Positions 24,601-37,000 of a stretch of 64,000 bases of DNA are shown here, piece after piece (position 1 is the first letter of the stretch; every line of letters starts with the position of its first letter). The position numbers were made by a program, and so were the translations under genes. The stretch is from contig NC_081414.1 in assembly GCF_030272615.1 (NCBI RefSeq), forward strand, positions 48,226,501-48,290,500, read 5' to 3'. The notes below the pieces were generated by a model. The model did no database searches and had not been told where the DNA came from. It was given only the letters and a program-made list of their open reading frames with translations. The stretch is from Cryptomeria japonica. Taxonomy: Eukaryota > Streptophyta > Pinopsida > Cupressales > Cupressaceae.

Positions 24601-27600
24601 TCACATCCTTTCATGCAAAACTCACCAGTTGATGCAGTAGAGAATCAGAATGTTGTGGCTTCACGGAAAAGAGGCCCATTGGATTTTGCCTTCAAAAATG
24701 AACTGAGAGAGATTGTAGATTCCAAAATTGGGCGTTGCCTTTCTGGCAATGAGCTTCCTTCCAACCTTGTTAGATCACCTTACTTTCGGGACATGGTGCA
24801 TACTCTTTGCAATACACCTTCTGATTATGTTTGTCCAGGGTATGAAAAGGTGAGAACCACCTTATTGGCAAAGGAGAAAGAAAGCATCCGTAAAGTCACG
24901 GTTGAAGGTCATCAAAGATACATGGCAGGAAACAGGTGTGACCATTGTTTCTGATGGATGGAAAGATTGTAAAAATAGGCCATTGATCAATGTTATAGTA
25001 GTGTGTCCTAAAGGGGCAATGTTTTTCAAAGCAGTGGATTATGAGGGGCAAGTGAAAGATGCAAGTTTCATTGCCAATATCCTGATAGAATGCATTGACA
25101 TGGTGGGGCTCAAAATGTTGTCCAAGTTGTAACAGACAATGCTAAAAATTGTAGGGTAGCAAGGACTATGGTCACATCTTTTGGACACCATGCGTAGTCC
25201 ACTCACTCAATTTAATCATGCAAAAGCTTGGCACACAAATTGATTGGGTGAAAAACCTGTATGCGGAGGGCGAGGAGATTCAAGTGTTTGTGACTAATCA
25301 CCATATGTCACAAGCCATTTTTAGGACCTTCTCCAAGTTGGAGTTGTTGAAGGTAATTTATAATTACTAATTTTAAATTTTTTTTTTTATTTTTTAGTTT
25401 TAAATTTATTTTTTATAGACTTACAGTTGATATATGTTGTGTATTTTGTTATGTCATGTTAGGTTGCTAAAACACGATTTGCATCTCACACGCTCGTCTT
25501 AAGACGACTTGTGAAGGTGCGAGATGCCTTGAGTTCTATGGTCATCAACACCTTGTGGAGTGTATGGAAGCAGTCCCACACAGAAAGAGCTCTAAAAGTA
25601 AGAGCATTGATCCTTACTGAGAAATGGTGGGATGATGTGGAATATGTTTTGAATTTCACTGAGCCCATCATGAGCATGATCAAGTATGCTGATACTGATC
25701 ACTCATGTTTGGGTGAGATTTATGATGGCATGGATTACATGGTGGAAAAAATAAAAGAAGTAATAAATAGAAAAAAAAATGACCCAACAGAAACATTTTT
25801 TAAAGTTGTGTAGAAAATTGTTGTTGACTGTTGGAACAAGATGACCACCCCCTTACATCTCTTAGCATTTGCTTTGATGCCAAAATTTTATAGTGCAAAG
25901 ATGCTTGCAACACCAAGGAGGGTGCCACCGTATAGAGATGCAGAGGTTGCTTCTGGCTATAGGGCTGCCTTTAAAAAGATATATCAAGATGAGGAGACAA
26001 GAAATATTGTCTTGAGGGAGTTTGGCTAATTTGTATCAGCAAAAAATCATGATGTTGTAGCTCTTAATGCTAGATATGGGATGGATGCTGATGAGTGATG
26101 GTATGTACATGGTCAAGGCTCCGTTTACTTGCCGCCTCTTGCAATTAAACTTAACTCCCAAGTATGTATCTTTTTATTTCTTATTTTTATAATTTTCCAA
26201 TTCCATTTGATACTATCATATTTTTATTTTATAATTTATAAATTTCTAATTATGTTTTAACTTTTAACAGGTTGCAAGTTCTTCTTCATCTGAGCTGAAT
26301 TGGAGTACATACTCCTTCATCCAGTTAGTCAAACGTAATCCTTTGGGTGCAAAGAAAACTGAGGATTGGTCTACGTACACTCCAACCTTCGTTTGTTGTC
26401 ACATAAGGACCCTGGATATAGTGAGGGTGTGTTTGCCACATACGGGTAAATGATTAAACGCAGAAAGTAAATGCACAGAACATAATTGAAATATATTAAA
26501 GAACCAGTTTCTGTATTAATTCAACGGTCCATGTACATCAAGTGCTTATAACATTACGCCAAGATACGACTATGATGATGCCACTACAAAGGGAAGGTAT
26601 GCAATATATAATACTCGAAGGGGTGCGACCAACTGTCACGTCCAACTGCCCTTCAGGACGACTAACTGACTGTCGTAACTCATAATTACCGACGACAACA
26701 TAACATAATACGACAACATGACATAATGATTATTCCCGACAACATCACCCCCCCCAAGAAAAGAAGTCGTTTCCGAACGACTTAATACAAAATAGAGATG
26801 ACATTAAACAGAACCAAGGTAGAGAACTGCAAGAACTGCTGACGCCAGTCGAGCCCAGAACTTATACACCTATTGCGTCCTCACCTGAAAACCCTTTTCT
26901 GCTACCATCCGATGCTCAAATGCGGATGTCACCATTATTGCTTCCACAAGGAGTTCTTTTTTTTCCTTCACATCACAGTCCTCCTATGCCTAAACCAAAC
27001 TTGTCTGCAAAACACGCTTTTTAGTCTCAGCCTCCACCAATTGCTACTCAAATGATACTGGCTCCCTAGCCAATTTGTCCTCGATAGCCACCCGCGTTGC
27101 CCTCTCAACATCCAACTCCTGGGTACGCTGAGCTAAGTCTCACGCTACTATTGCCTCCAACCTGGTGGTCAGCTCCTCCCGAGCCCTCTGTGCATCCACC
27201 AAGGCAACCTCACGTCCCACCGAGACATTCTCCGAGTTCCTTAAAGCGTACCAATCATGCTTGGAAGTGGCCACAAACCTCTGGCACAAAGGCTGGGAGA
27301 CGCCTCAAATCCTCCATCACTCCCCAAAGGCTGATAACTGAACTGAATAACGCCCTGGTGCTGTACGACTTCGCGTTCTTGCAATGTCTTCCCTCAAACT
27401 CTGTTTGTTCGCAACCTCCAAATCCGTCTCCCTCTACGGCTTATGTTTTCCCCACCAATGCTTAGCTTCAAGCTTCTTTCTCAAAAAGTGTATTGTAGCT
27501 CAAAAATACACTGGGGGTCTGGGGGCAGTGCCCCCAGCGGGGTCTGGACCTTCAGAACCACATGGAAGTCCATGGCACACATCATTTTTGAGATATTTTA

Positions 27601-30600
27601 AGATGCCAAAAACCTTCTTCTCCACTCTAATTTTTTCAGTGTCCTGGCTCCAGACTCCATCGAATGATTTTTCGATCCAATCGTCATTTTTTTTTTCCAC
27701 GTGCCATCACCACCGTTTATCCTTGCCATGCTGTGGTATTTTTCCTTTCACCCTCTTTTAAACCGCTGTCACCGTCGCCATGCTCCTTCAGGCGTCTGGA
27801 GCCCGTACAGAGGTTATTTGTATGGTGGAGTGGTCTGTCGTACAGTGGTTGAGCCATATGGCGATTGGGGTCACCCGAAAGCTTGGTGTCATACGGTGAT
27901 TGGTCTCCCATACAGTGCCTGGGAAGGTCACACGATGGATGTTGTCCGGTCGTACGATAGTGGTCATACGGTGGATGAATACCCGCCAAGTTCCGCCTAC
28001 CGCTCGGTGGTCCCACCACCACTTTCAAAAAAATATTTTATTACCTCCCTGCGGGTAGGTTCGATTCGCGATTTCTTCCTTCGGCGCTAAATTGCTTCCC
28101 TTCGAATTACATATGACATCTTTCAGCCGACGACAATTGAAATCTTTCTGTGGAGTCTGCCTCTATCCAACACCCTTCGGTAAAATACCCTTTTGGCTTC
28201 CAAGACCCCCTTCGGCTGGCATTTTTATTTGCTCCTTTGTTAATTACTATCCTTCGGCGACTTCGTATCTCTTTTTGGTGCTTTTCCTATGGCAAAATCT
28301 TCTTCTTCCCTATGGCGTCGGGTTTCCTTTACTCCCTTCTGCTGCAATTTCTTTTTCCCTCACGCTTGTGTCTTTGGTTGGGTGTGGGCATTTTTTCCCT
28401 TTTTGATGGGCGTGGTTTTTGTTGGGCAGCACGGTGGTCACCTCTTTTCGACTAGGCGTGGTTTTGTCGGGCATCCTCCGCGGTGGACAACCACCGCACG
28501 GTGGTCACCCCGACGGTGGCTCCATCGCACGGTGGTTCCACCGCACGGTGGTCCCACCGCACGGCGGTTCCACCATGGCCACCGATTTTTTTTTTTTTTT
28601 TCAATTTTTTTTTTTTTTTTTTTTATTATTATTCCGGAGAGTTTTTGGCTCAGGTCCCGTGCCTCTCGGGTCCCCCACCCGGCCTCTCGGGTCCCCCTCC
28701 GGACTCTCAGGTCCCCCTCCAGACTCTCGGATGTCCTTCCGGCCTCTCGAGTCCCCTGCGCGCTTCTCGTGGTAGGGTTTCAATTTGGACCCGTTGATGG
28801 CAAGCCTATTTTCAATGGCCATCCGAAGACCTAGAACCATAAATTCTATAGGGACCATGGTCTCCTTCCCATACATAAGAAGAAGAAGAATAAAGATTTT
28901 GAAGGCTGTGGCCTTCCACACAGGGTCCCAATCGTTGCCAACACGAATGATCTTGGGATTATCTATGTCACCGAGGTTTGGGGCGTCTCCCTTCCAATAT
29001 TCTCTATATTTCAGCAGGTACACTTCTTCTGTTACTTGCTCTGGTTCCTCTACTTCAAGCCTGTAGCTCTGGAACATTTCGTAATCCTCCATCTGCCAGT
29101 GGAAGAGCCCATTCAATGACCCCGTCTCATCCTCGGAGCAATCTCCTAGTTTGAGAATCCCTTCGTCGTTGGGCTCCCTACAGCCCCATCCTTCGTTCCT
29201 TAGGTCGCCTTCTCCTTCACCCTCCGATTCCGAAGATGATGCCAGTTCCTCACTAACCAACTGCGTCCCGAGGTCTATGATAAACTTCCTTCCTCCATTC
29301 TCCATAGACAGAGTGCTCTTCTTCCAGTTGTGGGTGCTCTCCCTAAGATCGCATCATACCCTTTTTTCTTGGGATTACCATGAAGTCCAGTATGAAGGGT
29401 TGGGTCCAGATGGTAACTTGCTGGCCCATCAGTGTCCCGATGGGTTTGATTCCATGTTGATCTACTCCCATCAAATTGAATGTAGATGGCCACAGCGTCG
29501 GCTTCCCCAGCTTCTGCCAGGTTTCTTCTGGAAGAACATTCACTCTTGATCCACCATCGACGATGGTATCAATTAGAATGGTGCCAAGGATACCCATCTC
29601 CACAATGGCCGGGTTCCTTCCAGTGTTAACTGCCAGCAATCTGGGGTCTATTGCAGACCTCCCAAGAACATCTGTGCAGTGGTTGGTATTGATGCATGGT
29701 TGGGAGAGATTATTCAACAACGGCATTCGTAATTGAGGCATCGTCTGGAGGAGGTCGTGTACCTTCACAAGCACCTCCAGTTTTAAAATTCGATTTAGTA
29801 TAGCCTCCTCCGCCTCCAGTCGGCTGGAAGTACCTGTCGTACCCTTCGCCTTTGCCCCCTCTCGTATCTCTTTCTCAATTTCTTCCCATGCTTCCCGTAC
29901 CCTTCGCTTCTCCGTCTCCGGGTCTGGGCACATTGCTTGTCTGGCTTGGGCGCGGGTTACGGCCAACACTTCCTCTTCTTTGGTTTCCTCGATATTGAGC
30001 AAGTTGACGCTGGACTTCGGGCAGGTGGCATCTTCGTGGTCTCCCGGTCTGCACCATTTGCACAAATATTGTGTGGCCTCTCCCTTCGGGCTGTCTCGAG
30101 CGAAGTGCCCCCACTGGCTGCACGCTCTGCATTGTATCATCGGTCGGCCTTTGGAGTCGTATTGGATCGGGCTCCTTGTATTGTTATTGTTGTTTCGTCC
30201 TCCCCACTGGTTATCTCGGTAGCCTCCCAATGTTACATTGTTGTTCGCCTGGGAGCTGCCGGTACCGCCCGATGTAGTTGGTTGTTCCTGCGTAAGCAAT
30301 ACTTGTTGGTTTCGTGTTTTCATGTTGTATGGGCACTCCTTGATGGAGTGTCCCATCACTTGGCAAATCTCGCAAAAGGCCTTCTTCGGACAAGTACCCT
30401 TCGTATGTCCTTCCTCTTCGCACTCTATGCACCATACATCCCCTTCGGTTGGACCCGTGCTTCTCATTGCTTTAAATTCTCTCCTCATTCGCTCCATGTC
30501 TAGCCCCTGAGTGTGCTGATTATGCTACAATTGCACAACTTGCTCAAGTCTCTATAGATGAGGCAGCTATGGAATTTGAGAGAGACATTGGCATTCCATT

Positions 30601-31009
30601 CGATGTTGGTTCAACTGATGCTGAATTTGAACCACTTGATGACCTTGGGCTTGGGTTGGATGCTTCAGATGAAGATGAATATGGAATTTAAATCCCATAG
30701 ATGGCTTGTAATTTGAATGTTTAACTTTATACTTTATTGTGTCATGACATTTTCACATTTTGAACTTGAATCAGTTGAAACTTGAAACTTGAATATTATC
30801 TTTTTTGCAAATTAAGAATATGATATTACATTTACGATATATGAATATCAGAATATTTATTGGCATTGGCAATTATGGATTTATGATTTATGATTTCTGT
30901 TATCATTGTATGGGAAAGTCACATTGTATGTTTCATATTTGTATGTTTGAACTGTGAACATATATATAATATATGACATACGTATATATATAATATATAT
31001 ATAAAATTA

Positions 31010-31043
<34 letters not shown>

Positions 31044-34000
31044 ACGGACGAACCTGTACCCGCACCCAAGAATTTTTTTTTTTGCCGAATCCGAACCCGA
31101 ACCGGTAACTTAGATATTCACCCTTCAACCTCACTAGGGGCACTGTCCTTCAACCCTCAAGAGCTTGAGTTTTAGAAAAAAAAAAAAAAAATCAATTTGC
31201 CCCATGCCAGATGGTAAAGCAACATTTTCATATTCTCTCAAGTTTTTCCCTATTGAATCCCAAATAATTGAATTATTTTGTCACTTTCAATTTGCCAAGT
31301 CAGTCTCAATCTTGAGTAATACTAATATGTTTGCAGCAACATTGCAGACTCGTCTAAGATATGAGCGGAGGACTCCACATAAAGCTAATAATGTTGGGCC
31401 AAGGGATACATATTACAAGTTCCTCTCTACCATAGTTAATGACTCTTATAATGTCTATTTATTGCAAATAACACCTATAATCTTAGTCATTGCGTTCGCC
31501 GAATTTTCGGCTTCAGATTCGAAATTCGGCGAGCTCATAAAATCAAAATGAAATTCATTAAAATTCGTCTAAAATTCACAAGACAACAGGCAGGTTTTTT
31601 CCTTCAGCGGATGACCAATTCGAAGTGGCCATCGAGAAGAATGAGGGCTACATAAGGGTCGCAGGTCGACGCGATGCTTGGCCACCGGTAGGGTTTGTAG
31701 ATGGCCGCATCACATCGGGAGACGTGATATAAAAATTGCCCTATATAAATAATTTATCGTGCTTTTCTCCAAACGATACTTTAGAAAGACTTCATAAACC
31801 ATACTTTATAAAGTTGAAGGAGAATGGGATAAACTAAAATAAATAATAGAAACACTCCGCTGGAACTTAACATAGATAAATATTAAAGTTGTTGCCCAAT
31901 ATAAATTGCACGATATACTTTAAAAGTTGAACGAATATAAGGTTGTTGCGTGATATATATGTTAACTAAAATTATAAAATTAAAGCAAAACTTAAATGAG
32001 AATTAACATTAAATTCATAGGATTTAACATTTAATATATTAAAAATTAACTATTTTAGAATATTTAATTTAAATTTTTAATTATTTATATATAAACTTTG
32101 ACAAATTTAAATTAAAATATATAAATTAAATTAAGCAAATTTAATATTGTTTATTCTAATTTTTTTTTTAGATATATTATTGTATTTTCTAAAAAATCAA
32201 ATTTATATAGGCAAATTTAATGACAATTTTTTTTTAAAATTTTTTCCTCTTGTCGGATTTCATCAGAATTTTATTGTTGGCAAACTCGAACGCAGTGACT
32301 TAGCCCATAATGTTCCTTTTCCAAGCCCAATTGGTTTTATAAACAATTAGCCTTTTTTCTGAATTTTCTCGCAAGCTAACTGATGAGCATGGGAGAACTC
32401 CAAAGCTCTTGGTGAGCACAAGATTAGCCTAGCAACAACAATGGATGATGCATATGATCAATTTGCTCTCTTTTATAAATTTCTATTTCCTTTTTACCCT
32501 CCAAAGTATTTTAAAATAAAATATTACATAGAGCCTTACAATGTCTCATTTATGTTGATTTTATTGTAGCTGTGGTCAGAATCTATAAGCCGACATTGAT
32601 AGCACAAAGGTTGTGATTATATTTATATTATTATTGTGAGATAATATGATTATATTATTATGTGATAATATAATTATATTATAATTATAATGTATAATTA
32701 TTATATTATATTAATAAAATAATAATTGGTGCCACTTGGAAGAGTGGTGACCCTTGGTGTAAAGACACTTCTCACATATACATAATGGGATGTGTGATCT
32801 CATTCAGCAAATATAATAATATAACAAAATATGCAGATCAATATAAATTAGAGTGCTCGGGGGAGACGAATATATCGTCTATGGTTGGGAGGGCAATAAG
32901 AGTTATTGCCTATGGTTAATCGAGCATACCAATAAAAAAATAACATGGTATCAGAGCGGGTTGGTCATAGGGATCCTCTTGGTGCTGAGAGGTTCCTATG
33001 TTTTGGGGCAGTTTGCTAAAAATATACAGCCAGCCAAATATGCATAGACACATTGAGTATAGTCACAGGAGATTATATCAAAGCACCTGGGTATCTAACG
33101 CAGACAAAAGACACATGTGAAAATGCTTACTCATTTGTGGTCTTCACGGGAACAGGAATGAAGTATCGAATAGGAGACGACAACATGAGAACAAGAGTAA
33201 TCCATACTTGGTTGGCTATTCACAATCCCGATCAAGGTATGGCATCAATCATCTGTGTGGGGGGATTTGAAGAACGGAGAAGAACCTCAACCGCTGAAGA
33301 ATAGCGGATGTAGAGAACGCCTCCTATAGTGACGCATTGAGAGATGCAACATTCCCGATATTGGGATTTCCTTGCTGGTGGAAGTATATTGGAAGTCCAT
33401 TACACATTGACCCTCCTTACAGACCAAGTCGTCTGCAATACCATTTAGAGAGCCTCTGCCAGAACGGCATCGCAGGGGATCAGGAGCAAACATGGATTGT
33501 TCAGTGACAATTAATCATGGATAGATTATATGGAAAGAGTACACAAATATGGCATCATTCAATCCATTTCTTCTAATGCTCTGTCGTGTTGGTGGAAACA
33601 TGGAGTTTCTTCTCTAGAGCAAAAGTTTGGAGTAATGGAATCAACGTGGTCATTTCTCAGTGGTTGTTTGTAGTGAATGACGCGATTCCCTGTGATAAGG
33701 AGTTTAAGCGAGTTGGGCCTATAGTTGGAACGAAGCCATCAACACTGTCGTATGTAGAGATAAATTCTGATGCGCATCTAAATATGGTAGACATGTAATC
33801 ATTACGATAGACGTTGTATCCATTTAGCATAGCTCAACTTGTTGAGTGCTGAGAAAATTTTCATTGCTTGTCGTGAGGGTATATCTGGAGTTGTGTGACT
33901 CTCAGTTGGAAGACCTTGAACTAGCTCACATTGGTAATGCACATCGATTGCTGATAGTGCCTTTCAATGCTATGAATGGATTATCGCTTCCTGAAGTGAG

Positions 34001-37000
34001 TGAGTGTCATCTCCCAGCCCCCTTCCACCCTAGGAAAATTTATACTGCCAAGCTAGAACAGCCACAAAAGCAAACAAGGAATCTTTGAATTGAGTTGGTT
34101 GTTGAGGAAGAGTTGGAATCCTTTACAGTTGGAACAATTAATTCACTTGTTGAAGATGTGTTGTCGGAATGGAAGCGCATGTTTGAATTAGAGAGATTGA
34201 TAAATGTGGAGATTGGTATAAGAGATACAAAGCCGAAGGTGGATCTGAACTGGAAGGCTTGATGTGTAGTCATCGCATACAACTTTCAATTTAAACCTTG
34301 TTTTGTGGCAAGTCGAACGCATAGCTTTCCTACGTCTATATGTACCTCCAATAGAAGTCAAGCTCAAACCTTGGTACCTCCACGCAAGCTGCCATCTAAA
34401 CATTATCAAAAATGTGCAAGATTGAAAGTCTGATGCTTAATGCTCCATCTAATGGTCAATAAAGATATTGTGTGGCTTCAAATCATACTGTATAGACTGA
34501 GAGTAATACCTATACTTAGTTGCTTCTCATTTATGATCTGGAGAATCATAGAAAAATTAAAAAGAGGAAATGTCAAATGTGCTGAGACATCTCACGAAGG
34601 GCACGATCTGTTGTTAGCAGACTAAGTAATGTTTACAGTAAAGAAGAGGTGAAAATATTGTATGTCGTCATGCTTGTGTGATGAAGGGGGTGTTGTTTTC
34701 GCTGCCAGCAGAGCTTTGAGATAATCTATATTTTGATTAAATATCACTCATTCTAACTATTGTGTCACTTCACAAAGAGTTCAGAATCTAAGGAGTTTCT
34801 ACTTTAGGGTGTATCTCTTTTGGGAGGAGTTTGAGCATTAATTCAGTATTCATTACAGACTTTACCCTTTAGTGTTGGGCACTGGTTAAGTTTGTGTATT
34901 TTAGTACTGGACACTGCCTTGTTCTGGAGGAGATATTAGCTCAGATTTGGAAGCTCTGATGTTTGATTTGAAGCTGTAAAGTCTCTTACTTCCGGTGTGC
35001 AAGAAATTTCTGTTCATTTTAGAAGAGATATGACATTGGCATGTCGGGCGATGGAGATGGTCTAAGTGATGGTCAATAACATGACTTATGAAGACCTGAG
35101 ATCTATTAAATAAAAAATAAGTATTCCATGCTTGATCAATGTACATGAATTTTTGAGTTATTAATTCATGCTATAACATTGGGATAGTAAATCTTGTATG
35201 CTTCTATCATTGGTATTTGGGATAATTCAGTTCTATGAACTATTTGTAATCTCTCTCAAATACTTTCAGGACGGATCAAGAAGTATAAGAGATTGCATTC
35301 AAGGGAGAAAAAACTTGATGATTGCAGTCATGGGACTGAGTTGATGGCTGAAAACGTTTCTTCGAAGATGAAATAACATTCAGAGGGAGTTTGACAAACC
35401 TATAGAAGCAACCTTGGACGAGAAGCTCAGGAGGTTGATGCAAGAACTTGAGCTTCTGAGGGAGCAGCTAGAGAATCTGCTTCAGTTGACTTCCGAGGAT
35501 CTAGGTAATATTGGTTCAGAGGGAGTGGACCATGTTAAGATGGTTTCTCTAATGATCAATAGTCGGAGGACTATGATTCATGAGATGGAGTCCCATGCAT
35601 GTAGGCTGAAAGGCCTTTATGTTGACATCTAAGACATGATATTCCTGGATAGATGGATACTTGGAGAGCTGGGGATTCACCAAGAGTAATGAAGACTCCA
35701 ACCTTGTAATTCATGACTGGTCAAAGCATGTAGAGATCATATATCACCATATTAGAGGTATGGTGCAAAGGGAAGCTATTTAGTTGAGGTACATTAGCTC
35801 TGATGATCAGATGGCTGATATTCTCACCAAGCCTCTTGCCAAAGTGAAGTTTGTGCATTTTCAAGACAAAGCTTGGAGTGGTGGAGAATGAAGCCCTAGC
35901 TGAGATTGAGTCTCAACATCATTGATATATAGATATATATATATATATTTATATTTTGTAGTAATGCATTCTTCTCTTTGAGAAAGATGTTTAAAGTGTA
36001 AACTCTTGTTAATGCATTTCTCTTTGAGAGAGACTTGAGGTGTAAGCCCTTATCTCCACCCTCTGATATGGTTCATGGTGGATGCCATGTGTGTGACGCC
36101 ATGACAACACCACGTGAGAGAGTCCGTGGTGATTTTCCTGTACTTGTGTGTTTACCCTCTGGATGAGCCATGGTGAATATCATTGAGAGGTGACGATTTC
36201 ACAATGATGAACACTTGTGCATCTTACCATCATTGTGAGGTGACGATCTCGCAATAATGGTTGATATCTCATGAGGTGATATCTATGGATAAGCCATAAT
36301 GGTGGATATCACGTGAGGTGATATCTATGTATAAGCCATAATGGTGGATATCACGTGAGGTGATATCTTTCCTTTCCACATATGGATGTAGCCGTTGTGG
36401 TCAGTCATCACAATAAGGTGATGTAACTTGTAAATGTTAAGAGGATTCCTCCCTAGCTAAGAGGGAGTGTTGATTTTATTGTAGTTGTGGTCGGAATCCA
36501 CAAGCCGACATTGATATCACAAAGGTTGTGATTATATTTATGTGTTAATATAATTATGTTATAATTATAATGTATAATTATTATATTATATGATAATACA
36601 ATAATTATTATATTATATTAATTAAATAATAATTGGTGCCACTTCTTGGAAGAGTGGTGACCCTTGGTGCAAAGACACCTCTCACATATACATAATGAGA
36701 TGTGTGATCTCATTCAACGAATATAATAATATAACAAAATATGCAGATCAGTATAAATTAGAGTGCTCGGGGGAGATGAATATATCATCTATGGTTGGGA
36801 GGGCAATAAGAGTTATTGCCTATGGTTAATCGAGCATACTAGTAAAAAATAACAATTTAGACAGCAATTTTATTAAATTAATTATAATATTTAAGTCATC
36901 ATTTTGAAATAAAATGATTGAACTCAACTTAAAATATTATTATTAAATAAATTCCCTTATTTTATCCCTTAGCCTATAAGAAATAAGAAATAGGCTACAG

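Larger units (their letters stand above)
26430..30505 (-). mobile_element. Gypsy Gag-protease element, 5'-truncated
   Basis: It has a 3' LTR (26430-26744, minus strand), a polypurine tract and a 1.8-kb 3' region. A gag-protease reading frame matches that of the element at 54546-58448 and joins the end of pol directly. Sequence upstream of the zinc knuckles, including the 5' LTR, is missing where it meets hAT sequence at about 30505. It has no reverse transcriptase. Orientation is opposite to the hAT gene it splits. Confidence 0.82.
24472..30691 (+). pseudogene. hAT transposase, intron-containing, interrupted by a Gypsy fragment
   Basis: Cut-and-paste transposase. A DUF659-type core reads [20 protein letters not shown] and later [19 protein letters not shown]. 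The C-terminal dimerisation region has [20 protein letters not shown] and [18 protein letters not shown]. Two introns are recognisable at 25353-25462 and 26162-26270. Frame changes occur near 24910 and 25100, with stops at about 25197, 25811 and 26027. The last exon is split by 26430-30505 and resumes as [20 protein letters not shown], ending at TAA 30689-30691. It is dead as a gene. An upstream BED finger was not found. Subterminal GAGTTTTTG/ACTCACCAAAACTC motifs at 24280-24320 may mark the left end. Confidence 0.85.
32553..36854 (+). mobile_element. Copia-derived element with both LTRs and only a pol tail
   Basis: It is flanked by the 5-bp target duplication ATTTA (32548-32552 and 36855-36859). 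LTRs are at 32553-32945 (393 bp) and 36468-36854 (387 bp), about 95% alike by eye. The PBS lies at 32946-32957 and an AAGAGGGAG polypurine tract directly before 36468. The 3.5-kb interior keeps only a Copia RNase H tail (35721-35891); no gag, protease, integrase or RT motif was found. The remaining interior (about 33000-35700) has short frames of unknown origin. It is non-autonomous and moderately young. Confidence 0.9.

Noticed and set aside
26430-26450. Continuation of the hAT frame past 26430 (GVFATYG)
   Set aside because: The sequence from TGTTTGCC onward aligns with the Gypsy LTR end, so the hAT frame stops at the LTR border.
27097-28834. Several overlapping plus-strand frames rich in Pro, His, Arg and Phe
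   Set aside because: They come from GC-rich tandem repeats and poly-T in the 3' region of a minus-strand Gypsy fragment.
29151-30503. Plus-strand frames of 130-190 codons
   Set aside because: They lie opposite the Gag-protease frame with its zinc knuckles; only the minus strand carries recognisable domains.
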